From Desulfobacula toluolica Tol2 (GTDB taxonomy: Bacteria; Desulfobacterota; Desulfobacteria; Desulfobacterales; Desulfobacteraceae): a DNA stretch of 64,000 bases. Numbering within the stretch: position 1 is the stretch's first letter; the number at the start of each line of letters is the position of its first letter. This document shows, one piece after another, positions 43,441 through 54,096 of the stretch. The notes under the pieces are model-generated. The model was not told where the DNA came from. It did no database searches and was given only the letters and a program-made list of their open reading frames with translations. The DNA is taken from the NCBI RefSeq assembly GCF_000307105.1, contig NC_018645.1:3495501-3559500 (forward strand), read 5' to 3'. The position numbers were made by a program, and so were the translations under genes.

Positions 43441-45267
43441 TCAGGGATTTAACATCTTTTCAAATCGCTGCAGCTGACTGTCATAATACTCTTTTTTATC
43501 TTTCGAACGCTTACGGGCTTCTTTTGCTGCGTTTACCGCGTTCGGGATATCATTATTCACAAACAATGCTTCTGCATAAGTGTCTAAGATAAAGGCTTCT
43601 CGTTTTTGTGCCAGGGCTTTTCCCGCATATTCCAGGGCTTTTTCTCTGTTCCTGTACTCTTCTTGCGGACAGGTTGCAAAAAGCCAGGACAAATTATTTA
43701 ATGCATGAATATTTTCAGGATCAACCCTCAAAACATTTTCATATGAATCAATGGCTTTTTCATAGTTTTTTTTATTGTAATAATAATCACCGACAACCAC
43801 ATATAAATCAGAATTTTCAGGATCAAGGTCCATCTGCTGAAAAAGAATATTTTCAGCTATAAAATTGCTGAATGATTCCTTGGCCACACCGTAATTAATT
43901 GAATATCCAAACCCAAAAATTACCATAATCAGGATAAAATATCCGATAATCATTTTTTTAACATATGAGTGATGGGCTTGTATCAAAGCCGGGCTTGATT
44001 GACATTTTTCCAGAAATCTTACTCTTTGACCGATACTGTAATGGTGCCAGTTAGGTCTTTCAATGGATTGCCTTGAAAAGGATGCGATCTTATAGAAAGT
44101 TGAAATAAGAGGGGAAGCATCAGGGGTAAAGCGATAGACATGAAGATCTGCCTGACGTTCAAAATTTCTCATAAAAAACCCGAATACAAATCTGAAATAC
44201 AAAACAAAAAATCCAATCAGTGTCGAAATGATCAGGATCGAATGAGCAGCCCCCTTTTCGATACCAATCATAGCAAACAGGTCGTATACCGGTTCCAATA
44301 TATATAACAACAGCATAATAGGTTCAAAAAAAACAAAATTACAGGCAATAAATCCTAAAAAAAAGAAAAGGTAAAATAACATGTGATATTTTTGGACATG
44401 ACCTATTTCATGCAGCATAACAGAATCCAGTTCATCATCATTCAATGAATTGAGTAATGCGGGTGTAACAAGAATATACCGAAACCGCCCGATAATTCCC
44501 ATCACCCCGGCAGTGATCATTGTCCCGCCAAACAATTCCCATCTTAAAATTTGCGAATATTTTAACCCGGCTTTTTGACAGAGAGTTTCGATCCGGGTTC
44601 TTGCATATCCAGGCTCCAGGGGGTGACAATTCCATACCATCCTTATTAACACAGGGCCGAAAACAGCAATGGTGATAAGGAACAGGACAATGTAGCAGAT
44701 TTCACCGGCAGGGGTCTGTAAGAACGTTTTAAAAGGCTGCCAAGGCAAAAAACCAAGAATATCTGCAATAAGTGACAGGCAGAACCAGGGCAGCAGAGCC
44801 GGCAATGAAAACGAAAGATTGGATAAAATAAAATTTTTTTTCGACACTTTGCTTGAAAAATATTTCTTTTGCACATGATATGCCGCATTCCAGATAATCA
44901 TGAGATATAAAAGAAAAAGCCCCAGAAAAAGGATGGCTTCAAATGTTGGAACAGCATCAAAAAAAACTATCCCGCTGAAAATACGATTTAATTGAAATCC
45001 ATAAATATTTATGGCAAAAATCACCAAAGCAATCACAGACAACCTTGAGGTATAAGTGTCTATGAGATGATCAATGTTTTCATAAGGATTTTCAACAGAT
45101 TTTTTTTCCAGCCGTTTAAATGAAACAAAACAAATAAGCACAAATAATGCACTGACTGCAAGACCGTCAAAAAGATAAACAGGATCAAAAGTTTTGTCAG
45201 TATCAAACAGGTCAGAGGTTGTATATATGACCAAGGCAATAAGAAAATATAAAAAATTAGAAAACAT
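43441..45267 (-). CDS. M48-family membrane metalloprotease with C-terminal TPR repeats
   Basis: 608 residues. Several membrane helices are spread through 1-460. The zinc site is LHEIGHVQKYH (286-290 HExxH) with the third ligand Glu in NFERQADLH (near 375). The C-terminus (about 475-590) holds TPR repeats (YVVVGDYYYNKKNYEKAIDSY). M48/HtpX-like enzymes with TPR tails take part in envelope quality control. The ATG directly follows the stop of the NUDIX gene (TAA-ATG), so translation is coupled. Confidence 0.85.
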   Translation of the reverse strand: MFSNFLYFLIALVIYTTSDLFDTDKTFDPVYLFDGLAVSALFVLICFVSFKRLEKKSVENPYENIDHLIDTYTSRLSVIALVIFAINIYGFQLNRIFSGIVFFDAVPTFEAILFLGLFLLYLMIIWNAAYHVQKKYFSSKVSKKNFILSNLSFSLPALLPWFCLSLIADILGFLPWQPFKTFLQTPAGEICYIVLFLITIAVFGPVLIRMVWNCHPLEPGYARTRIETLCQKAGLKYSQILRWELFGGTMITAGVMGIIGRFRYILVTPALLNSLNDDELDSVMLHEIGHVQKYHMLFYLFFFLGFIACNFVFFEPIMLLLYILEPVYDLFAMIGIEKGAAHSILIISTLIGFFVLYFRFVFGFFMRNFERQADLHVYRFTPDASPLISTFYKIASFSRQSIERPNWHHYSIGQRVRFLEKCQSSPALIQAHHSYVKKMIIGYFILIMVIFGFGYSINYGVAKESFSNFIAENILFQQMDLDPENSDLYVVVGDYYYNKKNYEKAIDSYENVLRVDPENIHALNNLSWLFATCPQEEYRNREKALEYAGKALAQKREAFILDTYAEALFVNNDIPNAVNAAKEARKRSKDKKEYYDSQLQRFEKMLNP

Positions 45268-45843
45268 TTAAATTATCCCCTGCGAGGCGAAAGTATTCAA
45301 AACAATCCAGAGTTTCACATCAAATTTAATTTTGTTGTCACATATGATATCCGATGCCTGTTTTCTGGACAACATCATAACCTCAATATCCTCGGATGCT
45401 TCATTGAAACTGTTTGTGGGATGGCCTTTGCATTCAACAAACATCATACTTACGGATTCATCCGTCATACCGGAAGATGAAAAAACAACAGGACTTTTTT
45501 TTAATATTTTTGTTGCTGTCAAACCGGTTTCTTCAAACAACTCTCTTTTTCCTGCCTGCTCAACAGACTCGTCCTTATCGACAAGTCCTGCAGGAAATCC
45601 ATATTGATAACCGCCAATGGCAACCCTGAACTCTTTTATCACCACCAGTTTTTTTTCTTGTATGTGATACGGAACAATAACAACCGCATTTGGTTTTGTA
45701 TAATCTTGTTCAAAGGGATTTAACCTCTCTGATCTTGATGCAAAAATCCATTGTTTTTCATGATTAACCCGATCATTGTAACAAATTGAAAAAAGATTCA
45801 GATATTTGCAATCCGTTATTTTTTTAACAGTATTTATTTTCAT
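45268..45843 (-). CDS. NUDIX hydrolase, ADP-ribose pyrophosphatase-like
   Basis: 191 residues. The Nudix box GLVDKDESVEQAGKRELFEETG (about 86-107) is complete, with an upstream GYQYGFPAG strand typical of ADP-ribose pyrophosphatases. It would hydrolyse ADP-ribose or similar nucleoside diphosphate compounds in the cytoplasm. It is coupled to the M48-TPR gene. Its leader lies about 300 nt after copy B of the dispersed repeat, which reads toward it. A macrodomain gene is divergent on the other side. Confidence 0.85.
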   Translation of the reverse strand: MKINTVKKITDCKYLNLFSICYNDRVNHEKQWIFASRSERLNPFEQDYTKPNAVVIVPYHIQEKKLVVIKEFRVAIGGYQYGFPAGLVDKDESVEQAGKRELFEETGLTATKILKKSPVVFSSSGMTDESVSMMFVECKGHPTNSFNEASEDIEVMMLSRKQASDIICDNKIKFDVKLWIVLNTFASQGII

Positions 45844-46288
45844 ATTTACTCCTTGTTAAATAATAAGCATGCAAGAAATAAATACTACCCAATATGATTC
45901 GTTTTTACAATGGCACCGGCCAGATGGGATATATCATCTACAAGTTTGATGGAGATTTTTACACACATACGCATGTCGCCATACATAAACCCTATTTCTT
46001 TTAAATTAATATTATTTTTTATAATTACAAATTACATTTTTTTGCCCTGATCTGCTTAGCAAAACCAAATATCGCCCAATAAAATTCTTGAAAAATATTG
46101 CAGATATGCTAATAGTCCCAAAAGCTTTAGGAGCTTATTGCAGATAACTTCAATGGGCAGACTTACTCTTTCTCCCGGATTTGCCCATAACCAGATTTAA
46201 CCACAACAAAAACTGAAAGTCACTGTGTGAGTTTTTTAAGCCAGAGTCTTCATTAGTTTTTTTGGTGTAAAATGAGGATAATTTAACA
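45844..46288. other. 445-bp divergent intergenic region between NUDIX and macrodomain genes
   Basis: Contains copy B of the dispersed repeat (46141-46252) and a TTGCAGATA direct repeat (46098 and 46138). No gene seen. Confidence 0.55.
46141..46252 (-). repeat. dispersed stem-loop repeat, copy B
   Basis: On the minus strand it shows CAGTGACTTTC, TTTTTGTTGTGG, a ~20-nt insertion that includes ATGGGCAAA, then AAGTCTGCCCAT and GAAGTTATC. TGGGCA pairs with TGCCCA. It lies 37 nt before the macrodomain gene (antisense to it) and reads toward the NUDIX gene. Confidence 0.7.
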
Positions 46289-46744
46289 ATGAACATATTA
46301 AAAGGAGACCTGATTCAATTGGCCCTGGCCGGACGATTTGATGTCATCATCCATGGCTGTAACTGCTTTTGTACTATGGGAGCGGGGATTGCAAAATTAA
46401 TCAGAGATGATTTTCCCGAGGCATACCAGGCGGATCAGGAGACAAAAACAGGAGACAAAAAAAAGCTGGGGACATACTCTTTGGCTCACATTGCAAGAAA
46501 CGGCAAACGCTTTACCATTGTTAACGGTTATACCCAATATGATTTTTCAGGCCCTGGCCCTCTGGTTGATTATGGTGCCGTCCAAAAACTCTTTGCCCGG
46601 ATAAAAAAAGAGTTTCCCAATCAGAGAATCGGCTATCCAAAGATTGGTGCAGGACTGGCAAAAGGAGACTGGGATGTGATATCAGGTATTATTAACACGG
46701 AACTGAAAGAAGAAGATCACACACTGGTAGAATACAGCCATTAA
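46289..46744 (+). CDS. macrodomain ADP-ribose-binding protein
   Basis: 151 residues, a lone macro domain. MNILKGDLIQLAL, HGCNCFCTMGAGIAK (26-40) and the C-terminal IGYPKIGAGLAKGDWDVI are the ADP-ribose-binding loops, closest in look to ADP-ribose-1''-phosphate phosphatase-like (Poa1/Appr1p) members. It may remove or bind ADP-ribose. AAAAGGAG follows the ATG, but TGAGGA lies upstream. Divergent from the NUDIX gene with the repeat between, so the two ADP-ribose-related genes share one intergenic region. Confidence 0.88.
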   Translation: MNILKGDLIQLALAGRFDVIIHGCNCFCTMGAGIAKLIRDDFPEAYQADQETKTGDKKKLGTYSLAHIARNGKRFTIVNGYTQYDFSGPGPLVDYGAVQKLFARIKKEFPNQRIGYPKIGAGLAKGDWDVISGIINTELKEEDHTLVEYSH

Positions 46745-46845
46745 AAAAATGAAGTTTGATTCAAAAAAAAAATTGATTCTTGAAAAAAATTAGTCTATTT
46801 GCTAAGCAAAAGACTTTTAAATTGTTTCAAACAAGAAGGAACCAT

Positions 46846-47883
46846 ATGATCAACGTAGGCATTGCAGGAGCATCAGGATATACAGGAGTTGAGCTTGTCA
46901 AACTGATTTCCAATCATCCAAAAGCAAAATTGTGTGCTGTCACTTCCAACAGCTATAAAGGCAAATCTTTAACAGATATTTTTCCTTCAATGAGAGGGTT
47001 TGAAAACCTTATTTGTGAAGACTTGGATATTAAATCACTTTCAAAAAAAATAGACGTCATATTTTTAGCACTACCGCACAAAGTCTCCATGCAACATGTA
47101 CCCACAATGCTGGGAAATAACATAAGAGTTGTTGATTTATCCGCTGACTACAGATTTACAGATGTCGCAGCTTACGAGTCAGCCTACCAGACACATACCT
47201 CAAAAGACCTTTTAAAACAAAGCGTCTATGGTCTCAGCGAATTATACAGAGACAGAATCAAAACATCAAACCTTGTGGGCAATCCGGGCTGCTATCCCAC
47301 AAGCATTCTCTTGCCACTGCTTCCTCTTTTAAAGGAGGGATTAATCCAGCCTGCCGGCATTATTTCAGATTCAAAATCAGGTGTAAGCGGTGCAGGACGT
47401 TCCCTGTCGCTTTCCGCTCATTTTTGTGAAGCCAATGAATCCTTCAATCCCTATAAAATTGGGAATCATCGGCATACACCGGAAATCAATGAAATTTTAA
47501 GCCTGCACTCACAGCAGCCGGTTTCCATAACCTTTGTGCCTCACCTTCTGCCCTTGACAAGAGGAATGATGTCAACAATTTATGCCCGGGTAACTGACAC
47601 TGCAACCCAGGATAAAATAAGAAAAACCTATGACACCTATTATGGCGATGAACCTTTTGTAAGGCTTCTCAACAAAGGCATGTATCCTGCAATTTCTCAT
47701 GTTAAAGGGACAAATTGCTGCGATATCGGCATTCACTTTGATGAAACAAGTCGCCAACTCATTATGGTTTCCGCCATTGACAACCTTTTAAAAGGAGCTG
47801 CCGGACAGGCGGTTCAAAATATGAACATCATGTTTGGCCTGGATGATGAAACTGGATTGAATCGGGTTCAAGGGCCTTTGTAA
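46846..47883 (+). CDS. argC: N-acetyl-gamma-glutamyl-phosphate reductase
   Basis: 345 residues from the ATG at 46846, preceded by AGAAGGAACC and giving the family start MINVGIAGASGYTG; the frame is open 66 nt earlier. The catalytic Cys is in VGNPGCYPTSI (near 145), and substrate residues lie in HRHTPEINE. It reduces N-acetylglutamyl-5-phosphate to the semialdehyde in arginine synthesis with NADPH. No other arg gene is near. Confidence 0.95.
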   Translation: MINVGIAGASGYTGVELVKLISNHPKAKLCAVTSNSYKGKSLTDIFPSMRGFENLICEDLDIKSLSKKIDVIFLALPHKVSMQHVPTMLGNNIRVVDLSADYRFTDVAAYESAYQTHTSKDLLKQSVYGLSELYRDRIKTSNLVGNPGCYPTSILLPLLPLLKEGLIQPAGIISDSKSGVSGAGRSLSLSAHFCEANESFNPYKIGNHRHTPEINEILSLHSQQPVSITFVPHLLPLTRGMMSTIYARVTDTATQDKIRKTYDTYYGDEPFVRLLNKGMYPAISHVKGTNCCDIGIHFDETSRQLIMVSAIDNLLKGAAGQAVQNMNIMFGLDDETGLNRVQGPL

Positions 47884-47931
47884 TGATTATTGTGCTTGAC
47901 ATCTAAAAAAATTCTAACTAAGAAGGGCATA

Positions 47932-48858
47932 ATGAGAAAGGCTATTAAAATATGGTTTCATTCCGGCGACACTTCTGATATCAGGGAATTTTCTATCCGC
48001 AAATCAATATTCGGGGGGCTGCTTCTCATTATACTTTCTACAATCGCAGGAGCAGCCTTCATTGGATACGACTACTGCCGATTGAAAAATATCTCATGGA
48101 ACAACACTGTTTTAAATCACACCATCATAAAACAGGAAAATGAAATCAAAAGCCAGAGAAGTCAAATTCAGACCTTTGCAGGTGAAATAGAAATTTTAAA
48201 AAAACAGGTTTGCAATCTGTCTAAATTTGAAGATAAAGTAAGGCTTATAGCCGATATCAAGCAAACCAGTGATTCCAGCGGATTAATCGGTATCGGTGGC
48301 ATCCCCGAAGATGAGCTTGACCCGGATATTCCGTTGGAGCAAAAACATACCAGCCTGATACGTGAAATGCACCGTCAGACCGACCAGACAAATCTGGCTG
48401 CCCAGAAACAAGCGCTTGATTTTGAAAATCTGATTAAATTGCTGGAACAAAAAAGAAACCTTCTGGCATCTACGCCTTCCATAAAACCGGTTGACGGATG
48501 GATCACTTCCAAATTCGGATATCGGACATCCCCTTTTACCGGACAAAAAGAATTTCATTCCGGAGTGGATATCTCAAACAGAAGCGGGACAAACATCGTT
48601 GCAACGGCTAACGGCAGAGTTTCCTATGCTGCCCACAAACTGTATATCGGCAATATGGTTATGATTGATCATGGTCATGGTCGGGTCACCAAATACGGGC
48701 ATTTGAAAAAAATTCTGGTTAAACAGGGCCAGGAGATTAAACGAGGGGAGGTCATCGGTATTTTAGGCAATACAGGAAGAAGTACAGGTCCCCATGTACA
48801 TTATGAAGTCCGACTTAATGGCACGCCTGTAAATCCCTTAAAATACTTTCTGAATTAG
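47932..48858 (+). CDS. M23 family (LytM) murein peptidase, membrane-anchored
   Basis: 308 residues from the ATG at 47932, with AAGAAGGGC upstream. A membrane helix (about 25-45), a coiled coil with KQENEIKSQRSQIQTF (about 60-95), then an M23 domain: HSGVDIS, the loop HGHGRVTKYGHL, and GPHVHYEV, so all zinc ligands are present. It is either an active endopeptidase for cell-wall crosslinks or an EnvC/MepM-type factor. It stands between argC and secA. Confidence 0.9.
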   Translation: MRKAIKIWFHSGDTSDIREFSIRKSIFGGLLLIILSTIAGAAFIGYDYCRLKNISWNNTVLNHTIIKQENEIKSQRSQIQTFAGEIEILKKQVCNLSKFEDKVRLIADIKQTSDSSGLIGIGGIPEDELDPDIPLEQKHTSLIREMHRQTDQTNLAAQKQALDFENLIKLLEQKRNLLASTPSIKPVDGWITSKFGYRTSPFTGQKEFHSGVDISNRSGTNIVATANGRVSYAAHKLYIGNMVMIDHGHGRVTKYGHLKKILVKQGQEIKRGEVIGILGNTGRSTGPHVHYEVRLNGTPVNPLKYFLN

Positions 48859-48990
48859 TCCATATTATTTTTATTCTTTATCAAAACACAAAATTAATTG
48901 AAATTTTTTGTTTTAATTTACCCGATTAATGCTTATATGTTTTCATATGAAACATATAAAAACATATTTTAATTATAGGTAACCCATTAA

Positions 48991-51513
48991 ATGCTATTCA
49001 ATTTTTTTACGAAAATATTTGGCTCCAATAATGACCGGATTTTAAAAAAGCTCCAACCGGTTGTCGAACAGATCAATCATCTTGAACCTCAAATGCAGCG
49101 GTTATCTGATGAACAGATTGCACTCAAAACAATCGAATTCAAACAAAGAGTGCAAGCCGGAGAAACACTGGATGATATTTTACCAGAAGCATTTGCCCTG
49201 GTCAGAGAAGCATCTGTCAGAACTCTTGGACTGCGCCACTTTGACGTTCAGCTGATTGGGGGTATTGCACTTCACAATGGAAGCATTGCTGAAATGAAAA
49301 CCGGTGAAGGAAAGACATTGATGTCCACCCTTCCAGCCTATCTTAATGCCTTATCAGGAAAAGGGGTTCACATTGTTACGGTAAATGATTACCTGGCCAA
49401 AAGGGATGCCGAATGGATGGCTAATATCTATAATTTCCTGGGATTAAACGTGGGTGCAATTCTCCATGACATTGACGACCAGGAAAGAAAAACAGCCTAT
49501 AGTGCGGACATCACCTATGGCACAAACAATGAATTCGGGTTTGATTATCTCAGGGATAACATGAAATTCGACAAAGACTCCCTTGCTCAAAAAGACCTTA
49601 ATTTTGCCATTGTGGATGAGGTTGACAGCATTCTGATTGATGAAGCCAGAACACCGCTTATCATCTCAGGGCCGGGTGAAAAGTCAACCCATTTTTATAC
49701 CCAGGTCAATACTATTATTCCATCCTTTCAAAAAGACATTGATTATACACTTGATGAAGAATCAAAAAGCGTTTCTTTAACAGAAGACGGAATTGCAAAG
49801 GGTGAAAAATTTCTCAAAGTGGACAATCTCTATGATCCTGCAAATATAGAACTTCTCCATCATTTGAACCAGGCCCTGAAAGCACACACAATTTTCAAAC
49901 GGGATACGGATTATATTGTTAAAAATAATCAGGTTATCATTGTTGATGAATTTACAGGGCGGCTGATGACCGGAAGACGTTATAGTGAAGGACTTCACCA
50001 GGCACTCGAAGCAAAGGAAAACGTTAAAATTGAAAATGAAAACCAGACTCTTGCCTCCATCACCTTTCAAAATTTTTTCAGGATGTATGACAAACTATCG
50101 GGTATGACAGGTACGGCGGAAACCGAAGCTGCTGAATTTAAAAAAATATATAACCTTGATGTTCTGGTAATCCCAACCCACCAGGAAATGATACGCAAAG
50201 ACTATCCTGATCTGATATATAAAACAAAAAAAGAAAAATATGCTGCTGCCATAGAAGAGATCATACGGCTTTCCAAAAAAGGTCAGCCTGTTCTTGTGGG
50301 AACTATTTCTATTGATATTTCAGAGGACATGAGCAAACAACTCAAAAAAAGAGGTATCAAACACACGGTATTAAATGCCAAGCATCATAAAGCAGAGGCC
50401 CAAATTGTTGCCAATGCAGGCCAAAAAGGTGCCGTAACCATTTCCACCAACATGGCTGGCCGCGGTACGGATATTGTTCTTGGAGAAGGAGTTAAAGAGC
50501 TTGGCGGACTCCATATTCTGGGAACATCACGCCATGAATCCAGACGCATCGACAACCAGCTTCGAGGCCGTTCCGGCAGACAGGGTGACCCGGGCTCCTC
50601 AAGATTCTATCTATCTTTGGAAGATGATATTTTAAGAATCTTCGGCGGAGACAGAATCCATGCAATTATGGACAAACTTGGCATTGAAGAAGGCGAGCAT
50701 ATTGAACATTCTTTTATCAGCAAAGCCATAGAAAATGCCCAGTCAAAGGTGGAGGGTCATAACTTTGAAATCAGAAAACACCTGCTTGAATATGATGATG
50801 TAATGAACCAGCAACGTGAGGTCATTTACCGGCAAAGACGCAAAGCATTGCTTGAAGAAGACTTAAAACCGGTTGTTTTGGAAATGATTGAAGACAAAGC
50901 TTATGATGTTGTTGATGAATTTGCCGTGGAAAAAACTCCTATCCGGCAATGGGATATTGAAGGCCTTGAAAACAGAATCAAACAATTGTTTAACATTAAC
51001 CCTGAACTTAAAACTGCAGTTGATGATAATTTTACGGCACAACAACTGTCAGAAAATCTTTTTGAGCAATTAAAAGAAATATACAACCAAAGAGAAGCAT
51101 CCATTGGAGAAGAGATCACAAGACAAATCGAACGGCATATCATTCTTCAAACCGTTGATACCCGGTGGAAAGAACATCTCTTGTCCATGGACCATCTAAA
51201 GGAGGGTATTGGGCTGCGCGGATATGCACAGCAGGATCCTTTACGGATTTACAGAAAAGAAGGCTTTGATATGTTCCAGGGTTTGATGGAAACGGTAAAA
51301 GAAGAAATAGTGGATATTTTATTCAAAATCCGGATATCAACTTCATCCCAGATAGAGGACATAAAAAAAAAAGAACAAGATGATCTTACTTTTTCCCATT
51401 CAGACGGGTCCAGCATACAACAACCCGTAAAAAGATCCTCTAGAAAAGTACAAAGAAATGACCCTTGCCCCTGCGGAAGCGGTAAAAAATATAAAAAATG
51501 TTGTATGCGTTAG
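48991..51513 (+). CDS. secA: protein translocase ATPase SecA
   Basis: 840 residues. Walker A in [10 protein letters not shown] (near 102-111), [11 protein letters not shown] (near 210), helicase motif [11 protein letters not shown] (near 490), [11 protein letters not shown] (near 515), and the C-terminal zinc finger [13 protein letters not shown] that binds SecB or ribosomes. It drives post-translational export through SecYEG. clpS begins 14 nt after its stop, so a secA-clpS-clpA-aat run is likely. Confidence 0.97.
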   Translation: MLFNFFTKIFGSNNDRILKKLQPVVEQINHLEPQMQRLSDEQIALKTIEFKQRVQAGETLDDILPEAFALVREASVRTLGLRHFDVQLIGGIALHNGSIAEMKTGEGKTLMSTLPAYLNALSGKGVHIVTVNDYLAKRDAEWMANIYNFLGLNVGAILHDIDDQERKTAYSADITYGTNNEFGFDYLRDNMKFDKDSLAQKDLNFAIVDEVDSILIDEARTPLIISGPGEKSTHFYTQVNTIIPSFQKDIDYTLDEESKSVSLTEDGIAKGEKFLKVDNLYDPANIELLHHLNQALKAHTIFKRDTDYIVKNNQVIIVDEFTGRLMTGRRYSEGLHQALEAKENVKIENENQTLASITFQNFFRMYDKLSGMTGTAETEAAEFKKIYNLDVLVIPTHQEMIRKDYPDLIYKTKKEKYAAAIEEIIRLSKKGQPVLVGTISIDISEDMSKQLKKRGIKHTVLNAKHHKAEAQIVANAGQKGAVTISTNMAGRGTDIVLGEGVKELGGLHILGTSRHESRRIDNQLRGRSGRQGDPGSSRFYLSLEDDILRIFGGDRIHAIMDKLGIEEGEHIEHSFISKAIENAQSKVEGHNFEIRKHLLEYDDVMNQQREVIYRQRRKALLEEDLKPVVLEMIEDKAYDVVDEFAVEKTPIRQWDIEGLENRIKQLFNINPELKTAVDDNFTAQQLSENLFEQLKEIYNQREASIGEEITRQIERHIILQTVDTRWKEHLLSMDHLKEGIGLRGYAQQDPLRIYRKEGFDMFQGLMETVKEEIVDILFKIRISTSSQIEDIKKKEQDDLTFSHSDGSSIQQPVKRSSRKVQRNDPCPCGSGKKYKKCCMR

Positions 51514-51526
51514 GAGTTTAAAATTA

Positions 51527-51835
51527 ATGACATCCACTGATTCCAGAACAAAAGAGGACGTTTCTTCCAGAACAAAAAAAGTCCCGCCGCCCATGTATAA
51601 GGTCATTCTCCATAATGATGATTATACAACAATGGAGTTTGTTGTGGAAATTCTTGTAAACGTTTTTGGAAAATCACTTGAAAAAGCAACGCAAATGATG
51701 CTTAATATACATAATAAGGGAAAGGAAATCTGTGGTATCTATCCAAGGCAAATCGCAGAAACCAAAGTAGAAACAGTTCACAACCTGGCAAGCAATAAAG
51801 GCTTTCCTTTAAAAAGCACTATGGAAAAGGAGTAG
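51527..51835 (+). CDS. clpS: ATP-dependent Clp protease adaptor ClpS
   Basis: 102 residues from the ATG at 51527 (TAGGAG upstream); the frame also opens inside secA but those starts lack sites. YKVILHNDDYTTMEFVVEIL and KGKEICGIYP are the N-degron pocket and ClpA-contact regions. It brings proteins with destabilising N-termini to ClpAP. Two bases separate its stop from clpA. Confidence 0.96.
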   Translation: MTSTDSRTKEDVSSRTKKVPPPMYKVILHNDDYTTMEFVVEILVNVFGKSLEKATQMMLNIHNKGKEICGIYPRQIAETKVETVHNLASNKGFPLKSTMEKE

Positions 51836-51837
51836 GT

Positions 51838-54096
51838 ATGATAAGCAAAGAACTCAGTACAGCTCTCGGTTTTGCCGTACGGGAAGCAAAGAAAAGAAGG
51901 CATGAGTATGTATGTGTTGAACATGTTCTTTATGCAATCCTTAACCATGAAACAGGTGCCCAGACAATTGAAAAATGTGGTGGCAGTCCTGAACAGATAA
52001 AAGAAGAACTTGAAAAATTCTTTGATGAAAAATTAACAAAAATTGATTCCAAAGAAGAATATGTTTTACAGCAGACCATCGGGTTCCAGCGGATGATACA
52101 GCGGGCCATCAACCAGGCCAGATCCGCTGAAAAAACCGAAGTCAATTTAGGGGATATTCTTGCATCCATTTTCCAGGAAAAAGATTCCCATGCCGCTTTT
52201 TACCTCGAATCTGAAGGAATTACCCGCCTTGACGTTTTAAAATATATTTCGCATACGTCGGAACCTGTAAAAAAACCAACTCCGCCAATGGATCCTTCAC
52301 AAAAAATATTCAAACCGACAGATATAAAACCTAAACGGCAAACAAAGAAAGATCCTTTGGAAATTTTCACAACAGATCTGTTGAAAAAGGCATTGGACAA
52401 AAAAATTGATCCCCTCATCGGAAGAGCCGATGAAACAGACAGGGTTATGCAGGTGCTTTGCCGCAGAAGAAAAAACAACCCTATCCTTGTTGGAGATCCC
52501 GGCGTTGGAAAAACCGCTATTGCAGAAGGACTTGCTTTGAAAATAAACAACAAGGAAGTGCCGGATCTGCTGGAAAATTGCGAATTGTTCTCCCTTGATA
52601 TGGGAACTCTTCTGGCCGGAACAAAATACCGGGGTGATTTTGAACAAAGGCTCAAAGATGTTATCAATGCTCTTGAAGCAAAGGAAAACGCTTTACTGAT
52701 CATTGATGAGATCCATACGGTGGTCGGTGCAGGTGCTACCACCAGCGGTTCAATGGATGCCTCAAACATTTTAAAACCGGCTCTTTCTTCCGGAGATATT
52801 AAATGCATCGGCACCACAACCTATGAAGAATATAAGAATCATTTTGAAAAAGACCGGGCTTTTTCAAGAAGATTTGAAAAAATTGAAGTACCGGAACCTT
52901 CCCTTGAGGAAACCACTCAAATATTGACCGGACTGAAAACTTTATACGAAGAACACCACGGCCTGACCTACCCGGCAGAAACCATTGAAGCTGCGGCCTA
53001 TCTTTCTGACAAATATATCAATGACCGGTTCCTGCCGGACAAAGCCATTGATGTAATTGATGAAACAGGAGCCTATCTTCGGTTAAAAGGCAAGGGGCAT
53101 CGAAAAATAGTCAGCCCCAAAGATATAGAAAACATTGTTGCAAAAATTGCCAAAGTGCCGGTCACAAGCGTTACATCGACAGACAAAGCCAACCTGGAAT
53201 CCCTGCCCAAAAAACTGTTTAAAGTCATATTTGGACAAGATGATGCCATCCAAACCCTGACCACATCCATCAAACGGTCAAGAGCCGGATTGGCAGCCCC
53301 GGATCGTCCTATTGGCTCGTTCCTCTTCATGGGACCCACAGGCGTGGGTAAAACAGAAGTGGCAAAACAACTTGCCTATCAACTGGGGATAGAATTTTTA
53401 AGATTCGACATGAGCGAATACATGGAAAAACATGCTGTTTCCAGGCTGATCGGTGCCCCACCGGGATATATCGGATTTGATCAGGGCGGAATTTTGACTG
53501 ACGGCATCAGAAAATCACCCCACTGTGTTCTTTTGCTGGATGAAATTGAAAAAGCCCATATGGATCTGTATAATATACTTTTACAGGTAATGGATTATGC
53601 AACCCTGACAGATAACAACGGCAAATCAGCAGATTTCAGGAATGTTATCATAATTATGACCTCTAATGCAGGTGCAAGGGAAATGAGTTCTAACGCCATT
53701 GGATTCGGCTCCCAGTTATCAGATATGGATTCAAAGGGATTAAAAGCTGTTGAAACAACATTCAGCCCTGAATTTAGAAACCGGCTTGACGGTATTGTCC
53801 AGTTTAATCATCTGTCCCTCAAGGTTATGGAAATGATTGTTGACAAGAACATGACAGAACTTAAATCCATGCTAAAAATTAAAAATATTACCTTGACTTA
53901 TTCGGCAAAAGTTCGAACATTTCTTGCAAAAGAAGGCTATGATCCCAAGTTTGGTGCCAGACCTTTGGATAGACTTATCCAGACCAGAATAAAAGACAGA
54001 CTCACAGATGAAATTCTTTTCGGCAGTCTGGAAAAAGGGGGTAAAATATCCATTGGTCTCAGAAATAACAAGCTGAATTTTACATATAAAAGCTGA
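51838..54096 (+). CDS. clpA: ATP-dependent Clp protease ATP-binding subunit ClpA
   Basis: 752 residues. N-domain (1-145), AAA1 with GDPGVGKTAIAEGLAL (near 220), AAA2 with GPTGVGKTEVAKQL (near 500) and a C-terminal small domain. It unfolds ClpS-delivered substrates for ClpP. The stop TGA is directly followed by the ATG of aat. clpP is not in the window. Confidence 0.97.
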   Translation: MISKELSTALGFAVREAKKRRHEYVCVEHVLYAILNHETGAQTIEKCGGSPEQIKEELEKFFDEKLTKIDSKEEYVLQQTIGFQRMIQRAINQARSAEKTEVNLGDILASIFQEKDSHAAFYLESEGITRLDVLKYISHTSEPVKKPTPPMDPSQKIFKPTDIKPKRQTKKDPLEIFTTDLLKKALDKKIDPLIGRADETDRVMQVLCRRRKNNPILVGDPGVGKTAIAEGLALKINNKEVPDLLENCELFSLDMGTLLAGTKYRGDFEQRLKDVINALEAKENALLIIDEIHTVVGAGATTSGSMDASNILKPALSSGDIKCIGTTTYEEYKNHFEKDRAFSRRFEKIEVPEPSLEETTQILTGLKTLYEEHHGLTYPAETIEAAAYLSDKYINDRFLPDKAIDVIDETGAYLRLKGKGHRKIVSPKDIENIVAKIAKVPVTSVTSTDKANLESLPKKLFKVIFGQDDAIQTLTTSIKRSRAGLAAPDRPIGSFLFMGPTGVGKTEVAKQLAYQLGIEFLRFDMSEYMEKHAVSRLIGAPPGYIGFDQGGILTDGIRKSPHCVLLLDEIEKAHMDLYNILLQVMDYATLTDNNGKSADFRNVIIIMTSNAGAREMSSNAIGFGSQLSDMDSKGLKAVETTFSPEFRNRLDGIVQFNHLSLKVMEMIVDKNMTELKSMLKIKNITLTYSAKVRTFLAKEGYDPKFGARPLDRLIQTRIKDRLTDEILFGSLEKGGKISIGLRNNKLNFTYKS